Source: Ptiloglossa arizonensis
Taxonomy: Eukaryota > Arthropoda > Insecta > Hymenoptera > Colletidae
Direction: 5' to 3'
Assembly: GCF_051014685.1 (NCBI RefSeq)
Contig: NW_027478521.1
Span: 1,054,001-1,118,000, forward strand
DNA length: 64,000 nucleotides
Numbering within the stretch: the stretch's first letter is position 1; the number at the start of each line of letters is the position of its first letter. Both the position numbers and the translations under genes were made by a program. Positions 25,351 to 39,400 of the stretch are shown here, in pieces. The notes under the pieces are model-generated. The model saw only the letters and a list, made by a program, of their open reading frames with translations, was not told the DNA's origin and did no database searches.

Positions 25351-26425
25351 CGTTTCGAGCATCAGAACTGCGAAAATTTTGAGTTTCTCAAGCGTTTCTT
25401 ACCTCCAAACTGCCATATCTCGCGAACGGATTGACCAATCCGCAAAATTTCCGTTGCATCTGAAAGTAGAAACTAGCCCGATTACAACGGTATGCGTACT
25501 TTTCCCCTAGGCCGTTCTAGTTAATCGTTTCGAGCATCAGAACTGCGAAAATTTTGAGTTTCTCAAGCGTTTCTTACTTCCAAACTGCCATATCTCGCGA
25601 ACGGATTGACCAATCAGCAAAATTTCTGATGCATCTGAAAGTAGAAAGTCGCTCGATTACAACGGTATGCGTACTTTTCCCCTAGAACGTTCTAGTTATG
25701 CTTGTCGAGCATCAGAACTGCGAAAATTTTGAGTTTCTCAAGCGTTTCTTACCTCCAACCTGCCATATCTCGCGAACGGATTGACCAATCCGCAAAATTT
25801 CTGTTGCATCTGAAAGTAGAAACTCGCCCGATTACAACGGTATGCGTACTTTTCCCCTAGGCCGTTCTAGTTATTCGTTTCGAGCATCAGAACTGCGAAA
25901 ATTTTGAGTTTCTCAAGCGTTTCTTACTTCCAAACCGCCATATCTCGCGAACGGATTGACCAATCCGCAAAATTTCTGTTGCATCTGAAAGTAGAAACTC
26001 GCCCGATTACAACGGTATGCGTACTTTTCCCCTAGGCCGTTCTAGTTAATCGTTTCGAGCATCAGAACTGCGAAAATTTTGAGTTTCTCAAGCGTTTCTT
26101 ACTTCCAAACTGCCATATCTCGCGAACGGATTGACCAATCAGCAAAATTTCTGATGCATCTGAAAGTAGAAAGTCGCCCGATTACAACGGTATGCGTACT
26201 TTTTCCCTAGAACGTTCTAGTTATGCTTGTCGAGCATCAGAACTGCGAAAATTTTGAGTTTCTCAAGCGTTTCTTACTTCCAAACTGCCATATCTCGCGA
26301 ACGGATTGACCAATCCGCAAAATTTCTGTTGCATCTGAAAGTAGAAACTCGCCCGATTACAACGGTATGCGTACTTTTCCCCTAGTCCGTCCTAGTTATT
26401 CGTTTCGAGCATCAGAACTGCGAAA

Positions 26426-26599
26426 ATTTTGAGTTTTTCAAGCGTTTCTTACTTCCAAATTGCCATACCTCGCGAACGGATTGAGCAATCCGCAAAATTT
26501 CTGTTGCATCTGAAGGTAGAAACTCGCCCGTTTACAACGGAATGCGTACTTTTCCCCTAGGCCGTCTAGTTATTCGTTTCGAGCATCAGAACTGCGAAA
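26426..26599 (+). repeat. 174-bp monomer with a one-base deletion
   Basis: The usual GGCCGTTCTAG box reads GGCCGTCTAG at 26560-26569, one T short. From here on, all monomer starts fall one base earlier than the 175-bp grid predicts. It is one of only two length changes found in the array. A two-T run is shortened, so a sequencing or assembly error is possible. Confidence 0.9.
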
Positions 26600-29500
26600 A
26601 TTTTGAGTTTCTCAAGCGTTTCTTACTTCCAAACCGCCATATCTCGCGAACGGATTGACCAATCCGCAAAATTTCTGTTGCATCTGAAAGTAGAAACTCG
26701 CCCGATTACAACGGTATGCGTACTTTTCCCCTAGTCCGTTCTAGTTATTCGTTTCGAGCATCATAACTGCGAAAATTTTGAGTTTCTCAAGCGTTTCTTA
26801 CCTCCAAACTGCCATATCTCGCGAACGGATTGACTAATCCGCAAAATTTCTGTTGCATCTGAAAGTAGAAACTCGCCCGATTACAACGGTATGCGTACTT
26901 TTCCCCTAGGCCGTTCTAGTTATTCGTTTCGAGCATCAGAACTGCGAAAATTTTGAGTTTCTCAAGCGTTTCTTACCTCCAAACTGCCATATCTAGCGAA
27001 CGGATTGACCAATCCGCAAAATTTCTGTTGCATTTGAAAGTAGAAACTCGCCCGATTACAACGGTATGCGTACTTTTCCCCTAGTCCGTTCTAGTTATTC
27101 GTTTCGAGCATCAGAACTGCGAAAATTTTGAGTTTCTCAAGCGTTTCTTACCTACAAACTGCCATATCTCGCGAACGGATTGACCAATCCGCAAAATTTC
27201 TGTTGCATCTGAAAGTAGAAACTCGCCCGATTACAACGTTATGCGTACTTTTCCCCTAGGCCGTTCTAGTTATTCGTTTCGAGCATCAGAACTGCGAAAA
27301 TTTTGAGTTTCTCAAGCGTTTCTTACTTCCAAACCGCCATATCTCGCGAACGGATTGACCAATCCGCAAAATTTCTGTTGCATCTGAAAGTAGAAACTCG
27401 CCCGATTACAACGGTATGCGTACTTTTCCCCTAGGCCGTTCTAGTTAATCGTTTCGAGCATCAGAACTGCGAAAATTTTGAGTTTCTCAAGCGTTTCTTA
27501 CCTCCAAACTGCCATATCTCGCGAACGGATTGACCAATCCGCAAAATTTCTGATGCATCTGAAAGTAGAAAGTCGCCCGATTACAACGGTATGCGTACTT
27601 TTCCCCTAGAACGTTCTAGTTATGCTTGTCGAGCATCAGAACTGCGAAAATTTTGAGTTTCTCAAGCGTTTCTTACCTCCAAACTGCCATATCTCGCGAA
27701 CGGATTGACCAATCCGCAAAATTTCCGTTGCATCTGAAAGTAGAAACTCGCCCGATTACAACGGTATGCGTACTTTTCGCCTAGTCCGTTCTAGTTATTC
27801 GTTTCGAGCATCAGAACTGCGAAAATTTTGAGTTTTTCAAGCGTTTCTTACTTCCAGATTGCCATACCTCGCGAACGGATTGAGCAATCCGCAAAATTTC
27901 TGTTGCATCTGAAGGTAGAAACTCGCCCGTTTACAACGGAATGCGTACTTTTCCCCTAGGCCGTTCTAGTTATTCGTTTCGAGCATCAGGACTGCGAAAA
28001 TTTTGAGTTTCTCAAGCGTTTCTTACTTCCAAACCGCCATATCTCGCGAACGGATTGACCAATCCGCAAAATTTCTGTTGCATCTGAAAGTAGAAACTCG
28101 CCCGATTACAACGGTATGCGTACTTTTCCCCTAGGCCGTTCTAGTTATTCGTTTCGAGCATCAGAACTGCGAAAATTTTGAGTTTCTCAAGCGTTTCTTA
28201 CTTCCAAATTGCCATACCTCGCGAACGGATTGAGCAATCCGCAAAATTTCTGTTGCATCTGAAGGTAGAAACTCGCCCGTTTACAACGGTATGCGTACTT
28301 TTCCCCTAGGCCGTTCTAGTTATTCGTTTCGAGCATCAGAACTGCGAAAATTTTGAGTTTCTCAAGCGTTTCTTACTTCCAAACCGCTATACCTCGCGAA
28401 CGGATTGAGCAATCCGCAAAATTTCTGTTGCATCTGAAGGTAGAAACTCGCCCGTTTACAACGGAATGCGTACTTTTCCCCTAGGCCGTTCTAGTTATTC
28501 GTTTCGAGCATCAGGACTGCGAAAATTTTGAGTTTCTCAAGCGTTTCTTACTTCCAAACTGCCATATCTCGCGAACGGATTGACCAATCAGCAAAATTTC
28601 TGATGCATCTGAAAGTAGAAAGTCGCCCGATTACAACGGTATGCGTACTTTTTCCCTAGAACGTTCTAGTTATGCTTGTCGAGCATCAGAACTGCGAAAA
28701 TTTTGAGTTTCTCAAGCGTTTCTTACCTCCAAACTGCCATATCTCGCGAACGGATTGACCAATCCGCAAAATTTCTGTTGCATCTGAAAGTAGAAACTCG
28801 CCCGATTACAACGTTATGCGTACTTTTCCCCTAGAACGTTCTAGTTATGCTTGTCGAGCATCAGAACTGCGAAAATTTTGAGTTTCTCAAGCGTTTCTTA
28901 CCTCCAAACTGCCATATCTCGCGAACGGATTGACCAATCCGCAAAATTTCTATTGCATCTGAAAGTAGAAACTCGCCCGATTACAACGGTATGCGTACTT
29001 TTCGCCTAGTCCGTTCTAGTTATTCGTTTCGAGCATCAGAACTGCGAAAATTTTGAGTTTTTCAAGCGTTTCTTACTTCCAGATTGCCATACCTCGCGAA
29101 CGGATTGAGCAATCCGCAAAATTTCTGTTGCATCTGAAGGTAGAAACTCGCCCGTTTACAACGGAATGCGTACTTTTCCCCTAGGCCGTTCTAGTTATTC
29201 GTTTCGAGCATCAGAACTGCGAAAATTTTGAGTTTCTCAAGCGTTTCTTACCTCCAAACTGCCATATCTCGCGAACGGATTGACCAATCCGCAAAATTTC
29301 TGATGCATCTGAAAGTAGAAAGTCGCCCGATTACAACGGTATGCGTACTTTTCCCCTAGAACGTTCTAGTTATGCTTGTCGAGCATCAGAACTGCGAAAA
29401 TTTTGAGTTTCTCAAGCGTTTCTTACCTCCAAACTGCCATATCTCGCGAACGGATTGACCAATCCGTAAAATTTCTATTGCATCTGAAAGTAGAAACTCG

Positions 29501-32500
29501 CCCGATTACAACGGTATGCGTACTTTTCGCCTAGTCCGTTCTAGTTATTCGTTTCGAGCATCAGAACTGCGAAAATTTTGAGTTTTTCAAGCGTTTCTTA
29601 CTTCCAGATTGCCATACCTCGCGAACGGATTGAGCAATCCGCAAAATTTCTGTTGCATCTGAAGGTAGAAACTCGCCCGTTTACAACGGAATGCGTACTT
29701 TTCCCCTAGGCCGTTCTAGTTATTCGTTTCGAGCATCAGAACTGCGAAAATTTTGAGTTTCTCAAGCGTTTCTTACCTCCAAACTGCCATATCTCGCGAA
29801 CGGATTGACCAATCCGCAAAATTTCTGTTGCATCTGAAAGTAGAAACTCGCCCGATTACAACGGTATGCGTACTTTTCCCCTAGTCCGTTCTAGTTATTC
29901 GTTTCGAGCATCAGAACTGCGAAAATTTTGAGTTTCTCAAGCGTTTCTTACTTCCAAACCGCCATACCTCGCGAACGGATTGAGCAATCCGCAAAATTTC
30001 TGTTGCATCTGAAGGTAGAAACTCGCCCGTTTACAACGGAATGCGTACTTTTCCCCTAGGCCGTTCTAGTTATTCGTTTCGAGCATCAGGACTGCGAAAA
30101 TTTAGAGTTTCTCAAGCGTTTCTTACTTCCAAACCGCCATACCTCGCGAACGGATTGAGCAATCCGCAAAATTTCTGTTGCATCTGAAGGTAGAAACTCG
30201 CCCGTTTACAACGGAATGCGTACTTTTCCCCTAGGCCGTTCTAGTTATTCGTTTCGAGCATCAGGACTGCGAAAATTTTGAGTTTCTCAAGCGTTTCTTA
30301 CTTCCAAACCGCCATATCTCGCGAACGGATTGACCAATCCGCAAAATTTCTGTTGCATCTGAAAGTAGAAACTCGCCCGATTACAACGGTATGCGTACTT
30401 TTCCCCTAGGCCGTTCTAGTTATTCGTTTCGAGCATCAGAACTGCGAAAATTTTGAGTTTCTCAAGCGTTTCTTACTTCCAAATTGCCATACCTCGCGAA
30501 CGGATTGAGCAATCCGCAAAATTTCTGTTGCATCTGAAGGTAGAAACTCGCCCGTTTACAACGGTATGCGTACTTTTCCCCTAGGCCGTTCTAGTTATTC
30601 GTTTCGAGCATCAGAACTGCGAAAATTTTGAGTTTCTCAAGCGTTTCTTACTTCCAAACCGCCATATCTCGCGAACGGATTGACCAATCCGCAAAATTTC
30701 TGTTGCATCTGAAATTAGAAACTCGCCCGATTACAACGGTATGCGTACTTTTCCCCTAGGCCGTTCTAGTTAATCGTTTCGAGAATCAGAACTGCGAAAA
30801 TTTTGAGTTTCTCAAGCGTTTCTTACTTCCAAACTGCCATATCTCGCGAATGGACTGACCAATCCGCAAAATTTCTGATGCATCTGAAAGTAGAAACTCG
30901 CCCGATTACAACGGTATGCGTACTTTTCCCCTAGGCCGTTCTGGTTAATCGTTTCGAGCATCAGAACTGCGAAAATTTTGAGTTTCTCAAGCGTTTCGTA
31001 CTTCCAAACTGTCATATCTCGCGAACGGATTGACCAATCCGCAAAATTTCTGTTGCATCTGAAAGTAGAAATTCGCCCGATTACAACGGTATGCGTACTT
31101 TTCCCCTAGACCGTTCTAGTTATGCTTGTCGAGCATCAGAACTGCGAAAATTTTGAGTTTCTCAAGCGTTTCTTACCTCCAAACTGCCATATCTCGCGAA
31201 CGGATTGACCAATCCGCAAAATTTCTGTTGCATCTGAAAGTAGAAACTCGCCCGATTACAACGGTATGCGTACTTTTCCCCTAGACCGTTCTAGTTATGC
31301 TTGTCGAGCATCAGAACTGCGAAAATTTTGAGTTTCTCAAGCGTTTCTTACCTCCAAACTGCCATATCTCGCGAACGGATTGACCAATCCGCAAAATTTC
31401 TGTTGCATCTGAAAGTAGAAACTCGCCCGATTACAGCGGTATGCGTACTTTTCCCGTAGGCCGTTGTAGTTATTCGTTTCGAGCATCAGAACTGCGAAAA
31501 TTTTGAGTTTCTCAAGCGTTTCTTACTTCCAAATTGCCATACCTCGCGAACGGATTGAGCAATCCGCAAAATTTCTGTTGCATCTGAAGGTAGAAACTCG
31601 CCCGTTTACAACGGAATGCGTACTTTTCCCCTAGGCCGTTCTAGTTATTCGTTTCGAGCATCAGAACTGCGAAAATTTTGAGTTTCTCAAGCGTTTCTTA
31701 CTTCCAAACCGCCATATCTCGCGAACGGATTGACCAATCCGCAAAATTTCTGTTGCATCTGAAAGTAGAAACTCGCCCGATTACAACGGTATGCGTACTT
31801 TTCCCCTAGTCCGTTCTAGTTATTCGTTTCGAGCATCATAACTGCGAAAATTTTGAGTTTCTCAAGCGTTTCTTACCTCCAAACTGCCATATCTCGCGAA
31901 CGGATTGACTAATCCGCAAAATTTCTGTTGCATCTGAAAGTAGAAACTCGCCCGATTACAACGGTATGCGTACTTTTCCCCTAGGCCGTTCTAGTTATTC
32001 GTTTCGAGCATCAGAACTGCGAAAATTTTGAGTTTCTCAAGCGTTTCTTACCTCCAAACTGCCATATCTAGCGAACGGATTGACCAATCCGCAAAATTTC
32101 TGTTGCATTTGAAAGTAGAAACTCGCCCGATTAAAACGGTATGCGTACTTTTCCCCTAGTCCGTTCTAGTTATTCGTTTCGAGCATCAGAACTGCGAAAA
32201 TTTTGAGTTTCTCAAGCGTTTCTTACCTACAAACTGCCATATCTCGCGAACGGATTGACCAATCCGCAAAATTTCTGTTGCATCTGAAAGTAGAAACTCG
32301 CCCGATTACAACGTTATGCGTACTTTTCCCCTAGGCCGTTCTAGTTATTCGTTTCGAGCATCAGAACTGCGAAAATTTTGAGTTTCTCAAGCGTTTCTTA
32401 CTTCCAAACCGCCATATCTCGCGAACGGATTGACCAATCCGCAAAATTTCTGTTGCATCTGAAAGTAGAAACTCGCCCGATTACAACGGTATGCGTACTT

Positions 32501-35500
32501 TTCCCCTAGGCCGTTCTAGTTAATCGTTTCGAGCATCAGAACTGCGAAAATTTTGAGTTTCTCAAGCGTTTCTTACCTCCAAACTGCCATATCTCGCGAA
32601 CGGATTGACCAATCCGCAAAATTTCTGTTGCATCTGAAAGTAGAAACTCGCCCGATTACAACCTTATGCGTACTTTTCCCCTAGGCCGTTCTAGTTATTC
32701 GTTTCGAGCATCAGAACTGCGAAAATTTTGAGTTTCTCAAGCGTTTCTTACTTCCAAACCGCCATACCTCGCGAACGGATTGAGCAATCCGCAAAATTTC
32801 TGTTGCATCTGAAGGTAGAAACTCGCCCGTTTACAACGGAATGCGTACTTTTCCCCTAGGCCGTTCTAGTTATTCGTTTCGAGCATCAGAACTGCGAAAA
32901 TTTTGAGTTTCTCAAGCGTTTCTTACTTCCAAACCGCCATACCTCGCGAACGGATTGAGCAATCCGCAAAATTTCTGTTGCATCTGAAAGTAGAAACTCG
33001 CCCGATTACAACGGTATGCGTACTTTTCCCCTAGGCCGTTCTAGTTATTCGTTTCGAGCATCAGAACTGCGAAAATTTTGAGTTTCTCAAGCGTTTCTTA
33101 CTTCCAAATTGCCATACCTCGCGAACGGATTGAGCAATCCACAAAATTTCTGTTGCATCTGAAGGTAGAAACTCGCCCGTTTACAACGGAATGCGTACTT
33201 TTCCCCTAGGCCGTTCTAGTTATTCGTTTCGAGCATCAGGACTGCGAAAATTTTGAGTTTCTCAAGCGTTTCTTACTTCCAAACCGCCATATCTCGCGAA
33301 CGGATTGACCAATCCGCAAAATTTCTGTTGCATCTGAAAGTAGAAACTCGCCCGATTACAACGGTATGCGTACTTTTCCCCTAGGCCGTTCTAGTTATTC
33401 GTTTCGAGCATCAGAACTGCGAAAATTTTGAGTTTCTCAAGCGTTTCTTACTTCCAAATTGCCATACCTCGCGAACGGATTGAGCAATCCGCAAAATTTC
33501 TGTTGCATCTGAAGGTAGAAACTCGCCCGTTTACAACGGTATGCGTACTTTTCCCCTAGGCCGTTCTAGTTATTCGTTTCGAGCATCAGAACTGCGAAAA
33601 TTTTGAGTTTCTCAAGCGTTTCTTACTTCCAAACCGCCATACCTCGCGAACGGATTGAGCAATCCGCAAAATTTCTGTTGCATCTGAAGGTAGAAACTCG
33701 CCCGTTTACAACGGAATGCGTACTTTTCCCCTAGGCCGTTCTAGTTATTCGTTTCGAGCATCAGGACTGCGAAAATTTTGAGTTTCTCAAGCGTTTCTTA
33801 CTTCCAAACTGCCATATCTCGCGAACGGATTGACCAATCAGCAAAATTTCTGATGCATCTGAAAGTAGAAAGTCGCCCGATTACAACGGTATGCGTACTT
33901 TTTCCCTAGAACGTTCTAGTTATGCTTGTCGAGCATCAGAACTGCGAAAATTTTGAGTTTCTCAAATGTTTCTTACCTCCAAACTGCCATATCTCGCGAA
34001 CGGATTGACCAATCCGCAAAATTTCTGTTGCATCTGAAAGTAGAAACTCGCCCGATTACAACGTTATGCGTACTTTTCCCCTAGAACGTTCTAGTTATGC
34101 TTGTCGAGCATCAGAACTGCGAAAATTTTGAGTTTCTCAAGCGTTTCTTACCTCCAAACTGCCATATCTCGCGAACGGATTGACCAATCCGCAAAATTTC
34201 TATTGCATCTGAAAGTAGAAACTCGCCCGATTACAACGGTATGCGTACTTTTCGCCTAGTCCGTTCTAGTTATTCGTTTCGAGCATCAGAACTGCGAAAA
34301 TTTTGAGTTTTTCAAGCGTTTCTTACTTCCAGATTGCCATACCTCGCGAACGGATTGAGCAATCCGCAAAATTTCTGTTGCATCTGAAGGTAGAAACTCG
34401 CCCGTTTACAACGGAATGCGTACTTTTCCCCTAGGCCGTTCTAGTTATTCGTTTCGAGCATCAGAACTGCGAAAATTTTGAGTTTCTCAAGCGTTTCTTA
34501 CCTCCAAACTGCCATATCTCGCGAACGGATTGACCAATCCGCAAAATTTCTGATGCATCTGAAAGTAGAAAGTCGCCCGATTACAACGGTATGCGTACTT
34601 TTCCCCTAGAACGTTCTAGTTATGCTTGTCGAGCATCAGAACTGCGAAAATTTTGAGTTTCTCAAGCGTTTCTTACCTCCAAACTGCCATATCTCGCGAA
34701 CGGATTGACCAATCCGTAAAATTTCTATTGCATCTGAAAGTAGAAACTCGCCCGATTACAACGGTATGCGTACTTTTCGCCTAGTCCGTTCTAGTTATTC
34801 GTTTCGAGCATCAGAACTGCGAAAATTTTGAGTTTTTCAAGCGTTTCTTACTTCCAGATTGCCATACCTCGCGAACGGATTGAGCAATCCGCAAAATTTC
34901 TGTTGCATCTGAAGGTAGAAACTCGCCCGTTTACAACGGAATGCGTACTTTTCCCCTAGGCCGTTCTAGTTATTCGTTTCGAGCATCAGAACTGCGAAAA
35001 TTTTGAGTTTCTCAAGCGTTTCTTACCTCCAAACTGCCATATCTCGCGAACGGATTGACCAATCCGCAAAATTTCTGTTGCATCTGAAAGTAGAAACTCG
35101 CCCGATTACAACGGTATGCGTACTTTTCCCCTAGTCCGTTCTAGTTATTCGTTTCGAGCATCAGAACTGCGAAAATTTTGAGTTTCTCAAGCGTTTCTTA
35201 CTTCCAAACCGCCATACCTCGCGAACGGATTGAGCAATCCGCAAAATTTCTGTTGCATCTGAAGGTAGAAACTCGCCCGTTTACAACGGAATGCGTACTT
35301 TTCCCCTAGGCCGTTCTAGTTATTCGTTTCGAGCATCAGGACTGCGAAAATTTAGAGTTTCTCAAGCGTTTCTTACTTCCAAACCGCCATACCTCGCGAA
35401 CGGATTGAGCAATCCGCAAAATTTCTGTTGCATCTGAAGGTAGAAACTCGCCCGTTTACAACGGAATGCGTACTTTTCCCCTAGGCCGTTCTAGTTATTC

Positions 35501-38500
35501 GTTTCGAGCATCAGGACTGCGAAAATTTTGAGTTTCTCAAGCGTTTCTTACTTCCAAACCGCCATATCTCGCGAACGGATTGACCAATCCGCAAAATTTC
35601 TGTTGCATCTGAAAGTAGAAACTCGCCCGATTACAACGGTATGCGTACTTTTCCCCTAGGCCGTTCTAGTTATTCGTTTCGAGCATCAGAACTGCGAAAA
35701 TTTTGAGTTTCTCAAGCGTTTCTTACTTCCAAATTGCCATACCTCGCGAACGGATTGAGCAATCCGCAAAATTTCTGTTGCATCTGAAGGTAGAAACTCG
35801 CCCGTTTACAACGGTATGCGTACTTTTCCCCTAGGCCGTTCTAGTTAATCGTTTCGAGAATCAGAACTGCGAAAATTTTGAGTTTCTCAAGCGTTTCTTA
35901 CTTCCAAACTGCCATATCTCGCGAATGGACTGACCAATCCGCAAAATTTCTGATGCATCTGAAAGTAGAAACTCGCCCGATTACAAAGGTATGCGTACTT
36001 TTCCCCTAGGCCGTTCTGGTTAATCGTTTCGAGCATCAGAACTGCGAAAATTTTGAGTTTCTCAAGCGTTTCGTACTTCCAAACTGTCATATCTCGCGAA
36101 CGGATTGACCAATCCGCAAAATTTCTGTTGCATCTGAAAGTAGAAATTCGCCCGATTACAACGGTATGCGTACTTTTCCCCTAGACCGTTCTAGTTATGC
36201 TTGTCGAGCATCAGAACTGCGAAAATTTTGAGTTTCTCAAGCGTTTCTTACCTCCAAACTGCCATATCTCGCGAACGGATTGACCAATCCGCAAAATTTC
36301 TGTTGCATCTGAAAGTAGAAACTCGCCCGATTACAACGGTATGCGTACTTTTCCCCTAGACCGTTCTAGTTATGCTTGTCGAGCATCAGAACTGCGAAAA
36401 TTTTGAGTTTCTCAAGCGTTTCTTACCTCCAAACTGCCATATCTCGCGAACGGATTGACCAATCCGCAAAATTTCTGTTGCATCTGAAAGTAGAAACTCG
36501 CCCGATTACAGCGGTATGCGTACTTTTCCCGTAGGCCGTTGTAGTTATTCGTTTCGAGCATCAGAACTGCGAAAATTTTGAGTTTCTCAAGCGTTTCTTA
36601 CTTCCAAATTGCCATACCTCGCGAACGGATTGAGCAATCCGCAAAATTTCTGTTGCATCTGAAGGTAGAAACTCGCCCGTTTACAACGGAATGCGTACTT
36701 TTCCCCTAGGCCGTTCTAGTTATTCGTTTCGAGCATCAGAACTGCGAAAATTTTGAGTTTCTCAAGCGTTTCTTACTTCCAAACCGCCATATCTCGCGAA
36801 CGGATTGACCAATCCGCAAAATTTCTGTTGCATCTGAAAGTAGAAACTCGCCCGATTACAACGGTATGCGTACTTTTCCCCTAGTCCGTTCTAGTTATTC
36901 GTTTCGAGCATCATAACTGCGAAAATTTTGAGTTTCTCAAGCGTTTCTTACCTCCAAACTGCCATATCTCGCGAACGGATTGACTAATCCGCAAAATTTC
37001 TGTTGCATCTGAAAGTAGAAACTCGCCCGATTACAACGGTATGCGTACTTTTCCCCTAGGCCGTTCTAGTTATTCGTTTCGAGCATCAGAACTGCGAAAA
37101 TTTTGAGTTTCTCAAGCGTTTCTTACCTCCAAACTGCCATATCTAGCGAACGGATTGACCAATCCGCAAAATTTCTGTTGCATTTGAAAGTAGAAACTCG
37201 CCCGATTACAACGGTATGCGTACTTTTCCCCTAGTCCGTTCTAGTTATTCGTTTCGAGCATCAGAACTGCGAAAATTTTGAGTTTCTCAAGCGTTTCTTA
37301 CCTACAAACTGCCATATCTCGCGAACGGATTGACCAATCCGCAAAATTTCTGTTGCATCTGAAAGTAGAAACTCGCCCGATTACAACGTTATGCGTACTT
37401 TTCCCCTAGGCCGTTCTAGTTATTCGTTTCGAGCATCAGAACTGCGAAAATTTTGAGTTTCTCAAGCGTTTCTTACTTCCAAACCGCCATATCTCCCGAA
37501 CGGATTGACCAATCCGCAAAATTTCTGTTGCATCTGAAAGTAGAAACTCGCCCGATTACAACGGTATGCGTACTTTTCCCCTAGGCCGTTCTAGTTAATC
37601 GTTTCGAGCATCAGAACTGCGAAAATTTTGAGTTTCTCAAGCGTTTCTTACCTCCAAACTGCCATATCTCGCGAACGGATTGACCAATCCGCAAAATTTC
37701 TGATGCATCTGAAAGTAGAAAGTCGCCCGATTACAACGGTATGCGTACTTTTCCCCTAGAACGTTCTAGTTATGCTTGTCGAGCATCAGAACTGCGAAAA
37801 TTTTGAGTTTCTCAAGCGTTTCTTACCTCCAAACTGCCATATCTCGCGAACGGATTGACCAATCCGCAAAATTTCCGTTGCATCTGAAAGTAGAAACTCG
37901 CCCGATTACAACGGTATGCGTACTTTTCGCCTAGTCCGTTCTAGTTATTCGTTTCGAGCATCAGAACTGCGAAAATTTTGAGTTTTTCAAGCGTTTCTTA
38001 CTTCCAGATTGCCATACCTCGCGAACGGATTGAGCAATCCGCAAAATTTCTGTTGCATCTGAAGGTAGAAACTCGCCCGTTTACAACGGAATGCGTACTT
38101 TTCCCCTAGGCCGTTCTAGTTATTCGTTTCGAGCATCAGAACTGCGAAAATTTTGAGTTTCTCAAGCGTTTCTTACCTCCAAACTGCCATATCTCGCGAA
38201 CGGATTGACCAATCCGCAAAATTTCTGTTGCATCTGAAAGTAGAAACTCGCCCGATTACAACGGTATGCGTACTTTTCCCCTAGTCCGTTCTAGTTATTC
38301 GTTTCGAGCATCAGAACTGCGAAAATTTTGAGTTTTTCAAGCGTTTCTTACTTCCAAATTGCCATACCTCGCGAACGGATTGAGCAATCCGCAAAATTTC
38401 TGTTGCATCTGAAGGTAGAAACTCGCCCGTTTACAACGGAATGCGTACTTTTCCCCTAGGCCGTTCTAGTTATTCGTTTCGAGCATCAGAACTGCGAAAA

Positions 38501-39400
38501 TTTTGAGTTTCTCAAGCGTTTCTTACTTCCAAACCGCCATACCTCGCGAACGGATTGAGCAATCCGCAAAATTTCTGTTGCATCTGAAGGTAGAAACTCG
38601 CCCGTTTACAACGGAATGCGTACTTTTCCCCTAGGCCGTTCTAGTTATTCGTTTCGAGCATCAGGACTGCGAAAATTTTGAGTTTCTCAAGCGTTTCTTA
38701 CTTCCAAACCGCCATATCTCGCGAACGGATTGACCAATCCGCAAAATTTCTGTTGCATCTGAAAGTAGAAACTCGCCCGATTACAACGGTATGCGTACTT
38801 TTCCCCTAGGCCGTTCTAGTTATTCGTTTCGAGCATCAGAACTGCGAAAATTTTGAGTTTCTCAAGCGTTTCTTACTTCCAAATTGCCATACCTCGCGAA
38901 CGGATTGAGCAATCCGCAAAATTTCTGTTGCATCTGAAGGTAGAAACTCGCCCGTTTACAACGGTATGCGTACTTTTCCCCTAGGCCGTTCTAGTTATTC
39001 GTTTCGAGCATCAGAACTGCGAAAATTTTGAGTTTCTCAAGCGTTTCTTACTTCCAAACCGCCATACCTCGCGAACGGATTGAGCAATCCGCAAAATTTC
39101 TGTTGCATCTGAAGGTAGAAACTCGCCCGTTTACAACGGAATGCGTACTTTTCCCCTAGGCCGTTCTAGTTATTCGTTTCGAGCATCAGGACTGCGAAAA
39201 TTTTGAGTTTCTCAAGCGTTTCTTACTTCCAAACTGCCATATCTCGCGAACGGATTGACCAATCAGCAAAATTTCTGATGCATCTGAAAGTAGAAAGTCG
39301 CCCGATTACAACGGTATGCGTACTTTTTCCCTAGAACGTTCTAGTTATGCTTGTCGAGCATCAGAACTGCGAAAATTTTGAGTTTCTCAAGCGTTTCTTA
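26440..39400 (+). repeat. 29-monomer HOR zone (5075 bp), about 2.5 copies
   Basis: TATCTAGCGA recurs at 26990, 32065 and 37140, each 5075 bp apart, and the TGGACTGACC monomer near 30850 recurs 5075 bp later near 35925. Register is not perfect. ATCAGGACTG at 27985 has its partner 5250 bp away (33235), and TTTAGAGTTT at 30101 has its partner at 35351, also 5250 bp away, so copy 2 has one extra monomer over part of its length and loses one before 35.9 kb. Around 27.5-27.9 kb, copies 1 and 3 agree (GATGCATC, CCGTTGC, TTCGCCTAG), while copy 2 at 32.6-32.9 kb has different monomers. The GAGAATCAG variant first appears at 30781. Confidence 0.85.
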
